64,000 bases of DNA, taken from positions 865,841-929,840 of the forward strand of contig NZ_JAMXLX010000002.1 of assembly GCF_024055605.1 (NCBI RefSeq). Reading direction: 5' to 3'. The position numbers and the translations under genes were made by a program. The notes under the pieces are model-generated. The model searched no databases and was not told where the DNA came from. It saw only the letters and a list, made by a program, of their open reading frames with translations. Source of the DNA: Ciceribacter sichuanensis (GTDB taxonomy: Bacteria; Pseudomonadota; Alphaproteobacteria; Rhizobiales; Rhizobiaceae). Below, piece after piece: positions 46,235 to 57,991 of this stretch (its first letter is position 1; each line of letters opens with the position of its first letter).

Positions 46235-46684
46235 ATGGGTATGTCTGTTGGATCGAGCGGTGGTGGCGGTGGACGTCGTGGCAGGCGCGGCGGCCGCAAG
46301 GCACCGATGAGCGAGATCAACGTGACACCGCTGGTCGACGTCATGCTCGTACTGCTCATCATCTTCATGGTCGCCGCCCCTATGATGACCGTGGGCGTAC
46401 CGTTGAACCTGCCCAAGACGGGTGCCAAGGCTCTCAATTCCGAAACGCAGCCCATCACCGTTTCCATCAAGGCCGACGGCTCGGTGTTCATTCAGGAAAC
46501 CCAGATTCCCGTCGACGAAATCGGCGCCAAGCTCGCCGCCATTGCGACGACTGGCTACACCGAGCGCATCCATGTGCGTGGCGACGGCGAAGCGCCTTAT
46601 GGCGTGATTGCAGACGTCATGGCCCGCATGCAGGCCGCAGGCTACACGAATGTGGGCCTTATAACCGAGCAGAAGACAAACTGA
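46235..46684 (+). CDS. tolR: Tol-Pal proton-channel protein TolR
   Basis: A 149-residue ExbD/TolR protein. The basic Gly/Arg-rich cytoplasmic tail is followed by the single helix VDVMLVLLIIFMVAAPM, with the proton-carrying Asp in TPLVDVMLV, and a periplasmic domain. Partner of TolQ; lies 26 bases after it and 9 bases before tolA. Confidence 0.95.
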   Translation: MGMSVGSSGGGGGRRGRRGGRKAPMSEINVTPLVDVMLVLLIIFMVAAPMMTVGVPLNLPKTGAKALNSETQPITVSIKADGSVFIQETQIPVDEIGAKLAAIATTGYTERIHVRGDGEAPYGVIADVMARMQAAGYTNVGLITEQKTN

Positions 46685-46693
46685 TTTACAGCG

Positions 46694-47818
46694 ATGAAGG
46701 TCAGCCTCGCGACATCGGCGGTACTGCATGCACTGGCGCTCACCTGGGCGCTGGTGTCTATCAGCTCGACCGAAACTCTTGACGTATCGAACGTCGAGGC
46801 GCTGCCTGTTGAACTCGTCCCTATCGAGGAACTGACACAGATTCAGCAGGGTGACCAGAAGGCTCCGAAGGCGGAAAAGGCAGCCCCCGTTCCGACCAAG
46901 AAACCGACGTCTGTCGAGAACGCCGAAAACTTCGGTGACAACAAGATCGACCTGAAGTCGGTTCCGACCCCGAACGCGAAACCGAACGCCACTGAGTCCT
47001 CCGCCGCGCCGGAGAAGGTCGAGAAGGTCCAGCCAAAGCAGGACAACGAAACCAACGACATCAAGGAAATCATCAAGGAAGACACGGTCGCCGAGCCGCA
47101 GAAGGAAGTGGCCAAGGCCGAACCGCCGAAGCCGCAGGTGACGGAACCGCCGGCACCCGAAAAGCCGCCGGAACCCACTCCGCAGCAGCCTGACGAGACC
47201 GCGGAAATTCCGCTGCCGGAAAAGGCGCCCGTCCCGTCCACACGTCCCAAGCCCGAGGCGCCGAAGCCGGTCGAGACCAAGACCGCCGAAGCCAAGCCGA
47301 CCGAAAGCCAGACGGAGAAATCGCCGGACAAGAAGAAGGACACCAAAACTCAGGAGACGTCCAAGTCGAAGGCGACCAAGGAAAGCGACTTCAACGCCGA
47401 CGAGGTAGCGGCCCTTCTCAACAAGAAGGACCCGACAGCCGGCGGCGCCAAGGCCTCTCAGGAAAAGGCGGCCCTTGGCAGCAAGAAGACGATCGGTGTA
47501 GCTCTCAGCTCCAGCGAAATGGACAATGTGAGGGGGCAGATCGAGAATAACTGGTCGGTTGTTGCTGGCCTGCCCGGCATTGAGGAAGTTCGCGTGCAGA
47601 TCACGGTTGAACTCGACCAGTCCGGCAATATTGTCGGGACGCCAGAAGTTAAGACAACGGGTGGCTCCGAATCGGCCCAACGGGCAATCGAAGGAAGCGC
47701 CCGTCGCGCGCTATACAAATCGGCACCGCTGAAGAACCTGCCGCTTGAGAAATATGACGGTGAGAAGGGATGGAACAAGCTGGTCCTGAACTTCGACCCA
47801 AGTGAATTTGCATTGTGA
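46694..47818 (+). CDS. tolA: TolA-like envelope-spanning protein
   Basis: A 374-residue protein: N-terminal anchor (SLATSAVLHALALTWALVS), a long Pro/Glu/Lys-rich periplasmic stalk (about residues 55-230), and a C-terminal TonB/TolA-type domain (MDNVRGQIENNWSVVAGLPGIEEVRVQI). It transmits TolQR energy to Pal and TolB. The stalk is proline-rich rather than the Ala-rich helix of E. coli, as usual in Rhizobiales. Confidence 0.9.
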   Translation: MKVSLATSAVLHALALTWALVSISSTETLDVSNVEALPVELVPIEELTQIQQGDQKAPKAEKAAPVPTKKPTSVENAENFGDNKIDLKSVPTPNAKPNATESSAAPEKVEKVQPKQDNETNDIKEIIKEDTVAEPQKEVAKAEPPKPQVTEPPAPEKPPEPTPQQPDETAEIPLPEKAPVPSTRPKPEAPKPVETKTAEAKPTESQTEKSPDKKKDTKTQETSKSKATKESDFNADEVAALLNKKDPTAGGAKASQEKAALGSKKTIGVALSSSEMDNVRGQIENNWSVVAGLPGIEEVRVQITVELDQSGNIVGTPEVKTTGGSESAQRAIEGSARRALYKSAPLKNLPLEKYDGEKGWNKLVLNFDPSEFAL

Positions 47819-47945
47819 TTGACAGAGACCGGGCAACGGAGACTGCACTTCACGGGACTTCCCATGGACCGCTACCATACTGGTCTGTGATCACGTTAAA
47901 CCTAGAATACGTCAAGAACTGATGGAAGAGCTGAAAGGCTTTGCG

Positions 47946-49250
47946 ATGAAAATCAACCTTCTTCGATATCTGGCGGTGATCGTCGGCCTTGCCGGCGCCT
48001 TCGCTACACCGGCCCACGCGGTCGTCGAGATCAATATCAGCAAGGGCAATGTCCAGCCGTTGCCGATTGCAATCACGGACTTTGCTTCCGGCAACGGCAT
48101 CGGCGCGAAGATCTCGGCTGTGGTCGAGGCGGACCTGAAGCGTTCCGGCCTTTTTGCTCCGGTGAGCCGCGCAGCGTTCATCGAGAAGATCAGCAATCCC
48201 GACCAGACGCCGAACATGCAGAGTTGGACCGTGCTGAATGCGCAAGCCCTCGTCGTAGGTCGCGTCAGCCAGGAAGGCGATGGCCGTCTGCGCGCCGAGT
48301 TCCGCCTGTGGGATACCTTCGCCGGCCAGCAGATGGCAGGCCAGCAGTTTTACACCCAGCCGGAAAACTGGCGTCGTCTCGCTCATATCATTGCCGATGC
48401 GATCTACGAGCGCATCACCGGTGAAAAGGGCTACTTCGACACCCGCGTCGTCTTCGTTGCCGAAAGCGGCTCCAAGGCCGACCGCAAGCGCCAGCTCGCG
48501 ATCATGGACCAGGACGGTGAAAACGTCCGCACGCTGACCAACAGCAAGGACATCGTTCTGACGCCGCGCTTCTCCCCGAGCCGTCAGGAAATCACCTACA
48601 TGTCCTTCGAGGGCCAGCAGCCGCGGGTTTACCTCCTGCAGCTTGAATCCGGCCAGCGCGAAGTCGTCGGCAACTTCCCCGGCATGACCTTCTCGCCGCG
48701 CTTCTCTCCCGATGGGCAGCGCGTCATCATGAGCCTGCAGCAGGACGGCAATGCCAACATCTACACCATGGACCTGCGCTCGCGCACCACGACGCGCCTG
48801 ACCTCCACGGCCGCCATCGACACCTCCCCCTCATACTCACCGGATGGTAACCGCATCGCCTTCGAAAGCGACCGCGGCGGCCGCCAGCAGCTCTACGTGA
48901 TGAACGCCGACGGCTCCGGCCAGCAACGCATCTCCTTCGGCGACGGCTCATACTCGACGCCGGTCTGGTCGCCGCGCGGCGACCTGATCGCCTTCACCAA
49001 GCAGTCCGGTGGCAAGTTCTCCATCGGCGTGATGAAGACCGACGGTTCGGGCGAACGCATCCTGACCACCGGCTTCCACAACGAAGGCCCGACCTGGGCG
49101 CCGAACGGTCGCGTGCTGATGTTCTTCCGCCAGAGCGCAGGTGCCGGCGGTCCGCAGCTCTACTCGATCGATCTGACGGGCTACAATGAACAGCTCGTCA
49201 AGACCCCGGGCTACGCCTCCGACCCGGCCTGGTCGCCGCTTCTCGAATAG
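47946..49250 (+). CDS. tolB: Tol-Pal periplasmic protein TolB
   Basis: A 434-residue protein with signal peptide ([18 protein letters not shown]). N-terminal domain about 30-170; the rest is a beta-propeller made of repeats such as [25 protein letters not shown] and [12 protein letters not shown]. The start at 47946 is preceded by AAAGG; the ATG at 47922 has no site. It connects TolA and Pal in the periplasm. Confidence 0.95.
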   Translation: MKINLLRYLAVIVGLAGAFATPAHAVVEINISKGNVQPLPIAITDFASGNGIGAKISAVVEADLKRSGLFAPVSRAAFIEKISNPDQTPNMQSWTVLNAQALVVGRVSQEGDGRLRAEFRLWDTFAGQQMAGQQFYTQPENWRRLAHIIADAIYERITGEKGYFDTRVVFVAESGSKADRKRQLAIMDQDGENVRTLTNSKDIVLTPRFSPSRQEITYMSFEGQQPRVYLLQLESGQREVVGNFPGMTFSPRFSPDGQRVIMSLQQDGNANIYTMDLRSRTTTRLTSTAAIDTSPSYSPDGNRIAFESDRGGRQQLYVMNADGSGQQRISFGDGSYSTPVWSPRGDLIAFTKQSGGKFSIGVMKTDGSGERILTTGFHNEGPTWAPNGRVLMFFRQSAGAGGPQLYSIDLTGYNEQLVKTPGYASDPAWSPLLE

Positions 49251-49322
49251 GACACAGCTACGCCCTCTTCCTGCCGCAAAGTGTTGGGAATCAGCGCATT
49301 GCGGCAGTGTTTTGACACTTTG

Positions 49323-49364
49323 TTAACCATGTTCGTTCGAAGCCGGTTAACCTCGAATGGTTAA
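49323..49364. promoter_or_regulatory. Pair of opposed CtrA-type half sites before pal
   Basis: TTAACCAT at 49323-49330 and its reverse complement ATGGTTAA at 49357-49364, with the palindrome GGTTAACC at 49345-49352 between them. They lie 40-80 bases upstream of pal in an otherwise plain 154-base gap. Confidence 0.45.
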
Positions 49365-49404
49365 AGTCCGGCAACCCTAACGGAAAGAATCAAGGAGACC
49401 GGCG

Positions 49405-49938
49405 ATGAGCCGCATTCACACCCCGGCGAAGAGCCGCATGCAGCAGCTGGCAAGCAACCCCGCAATCGTCGCCATCGCGATGACGCTGGCACTTGCCGGT
49501 TGTGCCTCGAAGAAGAACCTCCCGAACAGCGCTTCCGAACTCGGCCTCGGCGCCGGCGGTTCCGCGACCCCGGGTTCGACGCAGGACTTCACCGTCAACG
49601 TCGGCGACCGCATCTTCTTCGACACCGACTCGACCTCGATTCGCGCCGATGCCCAGCAGACCCTCGACCGTCAGGCCCAGTGGCTGCAGCGCTACCCGAA
49701 CTACGCCATCACGGTCGAAGGCCATGCCGACGAACGCGGTACCCGCGAATACAACCTGGCGCTCGGCGCACGCCGCGCAGCCGCCACCCGCGATTACCTC
49801 GCTTCGCGCGGCATTCCGGCAAGCCGCATGAAGACCATTTCCTACGGCAAGGAACGCCCGGTCGCCGTCTGCGACGACATCTCCTGCTGGTCGCAGAACC
49901 GCCGCGCCGTCACCGTGCTCGGTGGCGCAGGCCTCTGA
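49405..49938 (+). CDS. pal: Peptidoglycan-associated lipoprotein Pal
   Basis: A 177-residue outer-membrane lipoprotein: lipobox LALAGC with Cys33, a short Gly/Ser linker, and an OmpA-like domain with the peptidoglycan-binding block VEGHADERGTREYNLALGARRA. Anchors the outer membrane to peptidoglycan through Tol-Pal. AAGGAG precedes the start. Confidence 0.96.
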   Translation: MSRIHTPAKSRMQQLASNPAIVAIAMTLALAGCASKKNLPNSASELGLGAGGSATPGSTQDFTVNVGDRIFFDTDSTSIRADAQQTLDRQAQWLQRYPNYAITVEGHADERGTREYNLALGARRAAATRDYLASRGIPASRMKTISYGKERPVAVCDDISCWSQNRRAVTVLGGAGL

Positions 49939-49979
49939 TCCGGGACATCGATCGACGCCCGATCGATCAACCCCATGTG

Positions 49980-50008
49980 AAGGCGGCCCCCGGGCCGCCT
50001 TTTCTTTT
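49980..50008 (+). terminator. Terminator after pal
   Basis: AAGGCGGCCC / GGGCCGCCTT with a tiny loop, then TTCTTTTC. A second perfect hairpin ATCGATCG-ACGCC-CGATCGAT stands at 49947-49967. Confidence 0.85.
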
Positions 50009-50112
50009 CTCCACACTTTGGCCGAACTTGAGTTGCTTTTTTACGGTCAATTGTAAAAATCCGCTGTGCACGCCATTCGGCGTGACGATTCAAGGATAAC
50101 AGGACGAACCAT

Positions 50113-51078
50113 ATGAAGAGACTTGTCATGGCCGCATTGCTTGCGACGGCCTCGCTGGCAGGCCTGAACGGGACGGCAAACGCGTTGCAGCTGTTCCCGT
50201 CGCTGCACAAGAGCCAGCCGGCTCCGGCTGCCAACAGCCGCCAGCCTGTGCAGCTTGCGCAGAGCGCCGACCCCTCCATCCGGGTGCAGCAGCTCGAAGA
50301 AGAGATCCGCACCCTCAACGGTCGTATCGAGGAAATGAGCTATCAGTTGCTGCAGATGCAGGAACAGATGCGCAAGACCCAGGAAGACAATGAATACCGC
50401 TTCCAGGATCTGGAAAAGGGCGGCGCCAAGAAGAGCGGTGCGCTCGACAAGCCGGTGAATGCGGGTGCGACGCAGCAGGATTCGGTCGCCGAGATCATCA
50501 CCCAGGAACCGGCAGCCGGTGGAAACACCGGCGCCTCCTCTTCGTCGCTCGGACAGCCCGAGCAGACGCTCGGTTCGATCGAACTCGACTCCAGCGGCAT
50601 GCCGCAGACTGCGACAATCAACCAGGATGCCGTCAACAAATCCTCGGCCCTGCCCGGCGTGGCCGCTCCCTCGTCAACCCAGTCCGCAGCCGGCGGGTCG
50701 GAAGGTGATGTCTATCAGGTTGCCTACGCCCATGTTCTCTCCGGCGATTATGGCATGGCTGAAAACGAGTTTCGCGACTTCATCACCCGCTACCCCAAGA
50801 GCAACAAGATTGCCGACGCCAATTTCTGGCTGGGCGAAGCGCTCTATTCGCAGGGCAATTTCAACGAGGCCGCCAAGACCTTCCTGAACGCACATCAGGC
50901 TTACAGCACGTCACCCAAGGCGCCCGAAATGCTGCTGAAGCTCGGCATGTCGCTGGCTGCACTCGACAATACCGACACCGCCTGCGCCACCCTGCGCGAA
51001 GTGTCGAAGCGTTACCCGAAGGCCTCTCGCGCGGTGGTTTCCAAGGTGGCGAGCGAACAGAAGCGCCTCGGCTGCTGA
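50113..51078 (+). CDS. cpoB: Cell-division coordinator CpoB (YbgF)
   Basis: A 321-residue periplasmic protein: signal peptide (MKRLVMAALLATASLAGLNG...), a coiled coil at about 55-105 (IRVQQLEEEIRTLNGRIEEM), a low-complexity linker and C-terminal TPR repeats (YAHVLSGDYGMAENEFRDFI, AKTFLNAHQAYSTSPKAPEM). CpoB links Tol-Pal to peptidoglycan synthesis at division. Confidence 0.93.
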   Translation: MKRLVMAALLATASLAGLNGTANALQLFPSLHKSQPAPAANSRQPVQLAQSADPSIRVQQLEEEIRTLNGRIEEMSYQLLQMQEQMRKTQEDNEYRFQDLEKGGAKKSGALDKPVNAGATQQDSVAEIITQEPAAGGNTGASSSSLGQPEQTLGSIELDSSGMPQTATINQDAVNKSSALPGVAAPSSTQSAAGGSEGDVYQVAYAHVLSGDYGMAENEFRDFITRYPKSNKIADANFWLGEALYSQGNFNEAAKTFLNAHQAYSTSPKAPEMLLKLGMSLAALDNTDTACATLREVSKRYPKASRAVVSKVASEQKRLGC

Positions 51079-51103
51079 TCCGCGTCCGCCCGGCCGATCC
51101 GCC

Positions 51104-52420
51104 GTGGACCACACCCAATCCCCCGAAGATGCAGCCGCAAGGTTCCTCGACCGATTATCCGGTTCGCGCAGGCTGCTTGTCGCCATTTCCGGCGGCAGCG
51201 ATTCCACCGGCCTGCTGATCGCTCTCGATCGCGCCCTTCGTTCGCGCCGCCTGCCCCACTCCCTCGCCACCGTCACGATTGACCACCGGCTGAGAGCGGA
51301 GAGCACCGCCGAAGCCGAGACCGTCGGCACCCTTTGCGCCTCGCTCGGTATCCCTCATCACATCATCGCCTGGAACGACGAAAAGCCCAAAACGGGAATA
51401 TCGGCAGCAGCCCGCGAAGCGCGCTATCGTCTTCTCGCCAACGCAGCAAGGGAAGTCGGCACAGACCTCATCGTCACGGGCCACACGCTCGACGATCAGG
51501 AGGAGACCGTCGCCATGCGCGCTACCCGCGCTGCAGAAGACAATCTCGGCCTCGCCGGCATGGCCGACGCAACGCTTAACGACCGACGCTTCTGGCTTCT
51601 CCGCCCGTTCCTCTCGGTCCGACGTCAGGATATCCGCGACTATCTCCGCCAAATCGACATCGGCTGGATCGACGACCCCAGCAACGAGGATCGCAAATAC
51701 GAGCGCGTGCGGGTGCGCCAGGATCGTACAGCCATCGATCCGGACGCAATCCGCGCCGCCGGCGTCGAACGAACCGAACTGTCGCGACAGGCAGCGGCCA
51801 TTCTCAGAGCCCATGCATCCAGCTACGCCGCACTCCTGGTGAAGCTGCCGCCCGAAGTCATCGATATTCAGTCGCCTGCTTTCCAGCATGCGCTCTCGAC
51901 GCTCTGCGCCGTGGCCGGTGGCCGCTCGCATCGGCCAGGCCGCGACAGCATGGATCGGCTGATCTCATTCCTTGCCACCGGCCGGACGGGCCGCATCACG
52001 CTCTCCCGCGCGCTCGTCGAACGGCGCAAGGACGGCCTGTTTCTCATGCGCGAGAACCGCGATATTTCGCCGCTGGAAATCCCGGCAGGAGAAACCGCGG
52101 AATGGGACGGACGCTTCCGCATTGCCAATCGCGGCGAAGAAACCCTCCTCGTCGGACCAGGTCAGTCGCCCCCACCTCTTCCCGAACCTCTCGGTCTCGC
52201 CGAAGGCATCATCCGCCATCTGAACCGGATCGGCCCCTCTGTAACTGCTGGTAAAGCAATAGTGATGCGGGCGGGCACATCGTCCGGCTCCCTCGATCTA
52301 GAACCCTGCCTGCCTCTGTTCGACCGCTTCCTGCCGGCATTCGACCTCGATTTGGCGAACGCTGTGGCCACCCTCATGGGACGGAAGGACTATTGCCCTC
52401 CGCCGTTTAATCCTTATTGA
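51104..52420 (+). CDS. tilS: tRNA(Ile)-lysidine synthase TilS
   Basis: A 438-residue enzyme that converts C34 of the CAT-anticodon Ile tRNA into lysidine. The PP-loop SGGSDS is in LLVAISGGSDSTGLL, and VTGHTLDDQEETVAMR is the second conserved block. The start is GTG at 51104, 25 bases after cpoB. Confidence 0.93.
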   Translation: MDHTQSPEDAAARFLDRLSGSRRLLVAISGGSDSTGLLIALDRALRSRRLPHSLATVTIDHRLRAESTAEAETVGTLCASLGIPHHIIAWNDEKPKTGISAAAREARYRLLANAAREVGTDLIVTGHTLDDQEETVAMRATRAAEDNLGLAGMADATLNDRRFWLLRPFLSVRRQDIRDYLRQIDIGWIDDPSNEDRKYERVRVRQDRTAIDPDAIRAAGVERTELSRQAAAILRAHASSYAALLVKLPPEVIDIQSPAFQHALSTLCAVAGGRSHRPGRDSMDRLISFLATGRTGRITLSRALVERRKDGLFLMRENRDISPLEIPAGETAEWDGRFRIANRGEETLLVGPGQSPPPLPEPLGLAEGIIRHLNRIGPSVTAGKAIVMRAGTSSGSLDLEPCLPLFDRFLPAFDLDLANAVATLMGRKDYCPPPFNPY

Positions 52421-52449
52421 CGGAAAAAGCAGGCAAAACGCCGCTTTGC

Positions 52450-52477
52450 CTTGGCAAGGCCGCAGTGCAATCCTATG
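52450..52477 (+). promoter_or_regulatory. RpoH (heat-shock sigma)-type promoter of ftsH
   Basis: CTTGGC (52450-52455), 16-base spacer, CCTATG (52472-52477, extended CCTATGTTA). This fits the alphaproteobacterial RpoH pattern CTTG-N-CCTATNT. It is about 55 bases upstream of the ftsH ATG and matches the known heat-shock control of ftsH. Confidence 0.6.
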
Positions 52478-52530
52478 TTAGTCGATAATCAGGCGGGCCA
52501 TTTGCCCGCGTACCTTATTCGGGGAGTTCG

Positions 52531-54465
<1,935 letters not shown>

Positions 54466-54489
54466 CCCCAGGGTTCAGATCGGAACATC

Positions 54490-54522
54490 AAGCCACCCCC
54501 GGCAACGGCGGGTGGCTTTTTT
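54490..54522 (+). terminator. Terminator after ftsH
   Basis: AGCCACCC / GGGTGGCT with a short GC loop followed by TTTTTTG. Confidence 0.88.
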
Positions 54523-54684
54523 GTAGATGGTAACGCGATGTAATGGGTTTTAGCGGTAATTTACGTGTCCTGCTGCCAATTTTGTGGCAAGAGCAGCCCA
54601 GTTGATATCGCGTTATCCGCCTCACGCGGCGTATTCATCTCATCGACGCAAGCGGGCGGCAAACGGAGCATTTCGGGAAAACAC

Positions 54685-56040
54685 ATGACACGTCGTTACT
54701 TTGGCACGGATGGCATTCGCGGACAGTCCAACCACTTTCCGATGACGCCGGACCTCGCAATGCGGGTCGGCATCGCGGTCGGCACCATCTTCCGGCGTGG
54801 CCATCATCGTCACCGCGTGGTGATCGGCAAGGATACCCGCCTATCCGGTTACATGCTGGAAAACGCGCTTGTCGCCGGTTTCACCGCAGCCGGCCTCGAC
54901 GTCTTCCTGCTCGGCCCGATCCCGACACCTGCCGTCGCCATGCTCACCCGTTCGCTGCGCGCCGATATCGGCGTGATGATCTCGGCCTCCCACAATCCCT
55001 TCGCCGACAACGGCATCAAGCTCTTCGGCCCGGACGGCTACAAGCTTTCCGACGAGCTTGAAGCGCAGATCGAGGACCTTCTCGAACAGGATATTTACGG
55101 CCAGCTCGCTCCAGCCCATGAGATCGGCCGGGCCAAGCGCGTCGAGGGCGACATTTATCGCTACATCGAATTCGTCAAGCGCACCCTGCCCCGCGATGTG
55201 ACCCTGCACGGCCTGCGCGTCGCCATCGACTGCGCCAACGGCGCTGCCTACAAGGTTGCTCCGCTGGCGTTGTGGGAACTCGGCGCAGAGGTCGTGACCA
55301 TCGGCAACGAACCGAACGGCACCAACATCAACCTCGACTGCGGCTCCACCCATCCGGCCGCGCTGCAGAAGAAGGTGCATGAGGTCCGCGCCGACATCGG
55401 CATTGCACTCGACGGCGACGCCGACCGCGTCATCATCGTCGATGAGAACGGTGCGATTGTCGACGGCGACCAGCTGATGGCGGTCATCGCCGATACCTGG
55501 GCGCACGACCAGATACTCAAGGGCGACGGCATCGTCGCCACCGTCATGTCCAACCTCGGCCTCGAACGCTTCCTGACAGGCAAGGGCCTGAGCCTCGCCC
55601 GCACCAAGGTCGGCGACCGCTACGTCGTCGAGCACATGCGCCAGCACAACTTCAATGTCGGCGGCGAGCAGTCCGGACATATCGTGCTCTCGGATTTCGG
55701 CACGACCGGCGACGGCCTCGTGGCCGCACTCCAGATCCTTGCCTGCGTCAAGCGCACCGGCAAGACGGTCAGTGAAATCTGCCACCGCTTCGACCCGGTT
55801 CCGCAGCTCCTGCGCAACGTGCGCTATTCCGGCGGCAAGCCGCTTGAGGACGCATCCGTCAAACAGGCCATCGCCGACGCCGAGAGCGAGTTGGCAAAGA
55901 ACGGCCGCCTTGTCATCCGCCCCTCCGGCACCGAACCCCTGATCCGCGTCATGGCCGAGGGAGACGACCGCAGCCAGATCGAGCGCATCGTAAACGACCT
56001 CATCGGCGTCATCGCCAATGTTCGTAGTGAAGCGGCTTAA
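54685..56040 (+). CDS. glmM: Phosphoglucosamine mutase GlmM
   Basis: A 451-residue enzyme interconverting glucosamine-6-P and glucosamine-1-P for UDP-GlcNAc, hence peptidoglycan and lipid A. Phosphoserine Ser102 in [10 protein letters not shown], metal loop DGDADR, and the sugar-binding GGEQSGH and [10 protein letters not shown] motifs. The start at 54685 ([13 protein letters not shown]) fits the family; the frame from 54565 is too long. Confidence 0.97.
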   Translation: MTRRYFGTDGIRGQSNHFPMTPDLAMRVGIAVGTIFRRGHHRHRVVIGKDTRLSGYMLENALVAGFTAAGLDVFLLGPIPTPAVAMLTRSLRADIGVMISASHNPFADNGIKLFGPDGYKLSDELEAQIEDLLEQDIYGQLAPAHEIGRAKRVEGDIYRYIEFVKRTLPRDVTLHGLRVAIDCANGAAYKVAPLALWELGAEVVTIGNEPNGTNINLDCGSTHPAALQKKVHEVRADIGIALDGDADRVIIVDENGAIVDGDQLMAVIADTWAHDQILKGDGIVATVMSNLGLERFLTGKGLSLARTKVGDRYVVEHMRQHNFNVGGEQSGHIVLSDFGTTGDGLVAALQILACVKRTGKTVSEICHRFDPVPQLLRNVRYSGGKPLEDASVKQAIADAESELAKNGRLVIRPSGTEPLIRVMAEGDDRSQIERIVNDLIGVIANVRSEAA

Positions 56041-56099
56041 TCTTCTCTTCGGGGGTGCTCCTCATCTGCGGATGAGGGGCCGACCCGATACGCAAACGA

Positions 56100-56135
56100 A
56101 AAAAGGCCCGGCCGCCATTGGCGCCGGGCCTTTTC
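56100..56135. terminator. Bidirectional terminator between glmM and yebC
   Basis: AAAAGGCCCGGC / GCCGGGCCTTTT, perfect 12-base arms with a ten-base loop. Confidence 0.88.
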
Positions 56136-56153
56136 CTTTATATCGAATACGAA

Positions 56154-56900
56154 TCAGGCCGAGAGCTTGGCCATGACCTCGTCGGAGACTTCGAAGTTCG
56201 AATAGACATTCTGGACATCGTCGTCATCTTCCAGCGTGTCGATGAGTTTCATCAACGACCGAGCCTTCTCCTCATCGACTTCGATGGTGTTCTGTGGCTT
56301 CCAGATCGCCTTGACGGTTTCGGCCTCGCCGAGCACCGCTTCCAGCGCCTTGGACACTTCGTTGATGTCCTCGAAGCCACAATAGATGGTGTGACCGTCT
56401 TCATCCGAAACCACATCTTCGGCGCCGGCTTCGATCGCCGCTTCCATGACCTTGTCGGCATCGCCGACGGAAGCCTTGTAGGTTATTTCGCCAACGTGAT
56501 CGAAGGAGAAGGAAACCGAACCGGTTTCACCGAGAGCACCGCCAGCCTTGGAGAAGATCGAGCGGACGCTGGAAGCCGTGCGGTTGCGATTGTCAGTCAG
56601 CGCTTCGACGATGACTGCAGTGCCGCCTGGACCGTAACCTTCGTAGCGGATCGAGTCATAGGTTTCGGCATCGGCGCCGGACGCCTTCTTGATGGCGCGG
56701 TCGATGTTATCCTTCGGCATCGACTGAGCCTTGGCGTTCTGCACGGCAAGACGAAGAGCAGCGTTCATGGTCGGGTCAGGCAGACCGGTCTTCGCCGCAA
56801 CCGTGATTTCGCGCGCAAGCTTGGAGAACATCTTCGAACGGATACCGTCCTGCTTGCCCTTGCGGTGCATGATGTTTTTAAACTGTGAATGGCCAGCCAT
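56154..56900 (-). CDS. YebC/PmpR-family regulator (TACO1-like)
   Basis: A 248-residue protein, [19 protein letters not shown] at the N-terminus and [20 protein letters not shown] in the middle, unmistakable for the family. Members have been described as DNA-binding regulators and, more recently, as translation factors that relieve stalling at proline stretches; which applies here is open. Nearby proline-rich proteins (TolA, Tim44-like) would be plausible clients, which is inference only. Confidence 0.95.
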   Translation of the reverse strand: MAGHSQFKNIMHRKGKQDGIRSKMFSKLAREITVAAKTGLPDPTMNAALRLAVQNAKAQSMPKDNIDRAIKKASGADAETYDSIRYEGYGPGGTAVIVEALTDNRNRTASSVRSIFSKAGGALGETGSVSFSFDHVGEITYKASVGDADKVMEAAIEAGAEDVVSDEDGHTIYCGFEDINEVSKALEAVLGEAETVKAIWKPQNTIEVDEEKARSLMKLIDTLEDDDDVQNVYSNFEVSDEVMAKLSA

Positions 56901-57025
56901 GGCACCCCTGATCAGGTCTAAATATTGGGAATGGCTGCCTTATAAGGGTGAAAACCTCCCCGTTCAAGGGGAAGGAAGGCAAAACCGACGGCTAACGCCC
57001 AGCAGGCCTCGACCGTACGACCACG

Positions 57026-57880
57026 TCACATTCCCTGCAGTACAAGGATCAGCGGCTTGCGCGGCATGGTGCGCATCGAAACCGTGACGCCCGGACTGTC
57101 CGACACTTTCACATCGAAACTCTGGTCGAACATGGCGACGAAATCACGCACGGGTTGCCCCGTGCGATGCATCGGCAGGATGAGCGCCGAACGCAGCCGC
57201 TTGATCGTCCGGCTCATGCTGTCGGCCCCCATCGTCAACCCGCCATCGACCGGCACCATGACCACATCGAGGCGACCGATCTCGGCATAGTGACCATCCG
57301 TCAACTCGTGATGCAGATGGCCGAGATGCCCGATGCAAAGCCCCGCCACCTCGAAGATGAAGATGGAATTGCCGTTGGGTTCGAAGTCGCCGCCCCATGA
57401 GCGAATGTCGGTAGAAACGTTGCGGATATAGGTATCGCCAACCACCAGCCGGTGCTCGATCTTCTCGCCCGGCTTCTCGTCGTTCCAGCCATGCAGCACG
57501 TTGACGATCGAAGGATCCGGCGTAAGCGTGTAGTGACTGGAATGCGCCTTGTTCATGGTCACGACATCGGGGATCTTCGACGTCCGCAGCCAGCCGTTGA
57601 AGTCGGTGGCGATCGAGATGCCGCCCGGCGTATCGATCTGAAAGGTCGAATGGCCAAGAAAGGTGATCGTCACGTTTTCCGGCAAGGCCGCCAATTGCCG
57701 GGAAACGGTATCTTCCGAGGGCTTGAAGGCGGCAAACGTCACCGACGGCAGTTTCTCCGCCATCAACTGGCACTGACTGACCTGCCGGTTTGCATCCTGG
57801 GCAGCCGCGCCAGCGGCGGCAAGCATCAGGGAAATGAACGCCATCGCAAGTCGCAGCAGCATCACGCAAGCCCCGCTCAT
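57026..57880 (-). CDS. Exported MBL-fold protein with altered metal motif
   Basis: A 284-residue protein with a signal peptide (MLLRLAMAFISLMLAAAGAAA). The fold is UlaG-like metallo-beta-lactamase (TITFLGHSTFQIDTPGG, IATDFNGWLRT). Where the family has HxHxDH, this protein has NKAHSSH at 110-116, so the first His and the Asp appear replaced by Lys and Ser. Later ligand candidates remain in GHLGHLHHE, VPVDGG and LPMHRTG. It may bind one metal or be non-hydrolytic. Substrate unknown. Confidence 0.8.
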   Translation of the reverse strand: MSGACVMLLRLAMAFISLMLAAAGAAAQDANRQVSQCQLMAEKLPSVTFAAFKPSEDTVSRQLAALPENVTITFLGHSTFQIDTPGGISIATDFNGWLRTSKIPDVVTMNKAHSSHYTLTPDPSIVNVLHGWNDEKPGEKIEHRLVVGDTYIRNVSTDIRSWGGDFEPNGNSIFIFEVAGLCIGHLGHLHHELTDGHYAEIGRLDVVMVPVDGGLTMGADSMSRTIKRLRSALILPMHRTGQPVRDFVAMFDQSFDVKVSDSPGVTVSMRTMPRKPLILVLQGM

Positions 57881-57991
57881 CGATCAGATGGCAGAGGATG
57901 CGACAGGCGGGATATCAGGTAAAGCGCCCGGCGGGGCAAGCACTGTCACATTAGCGTGAGGCCGAGGCATGCACTACCTCGGCGGCTATCG

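Noticed and set aside
49947..49967. ATCGATCG hairpin after pal as an operator
   Set aside because: It lies between the stop codon and a clear terminator, so a 3' structure is the simpler reading.
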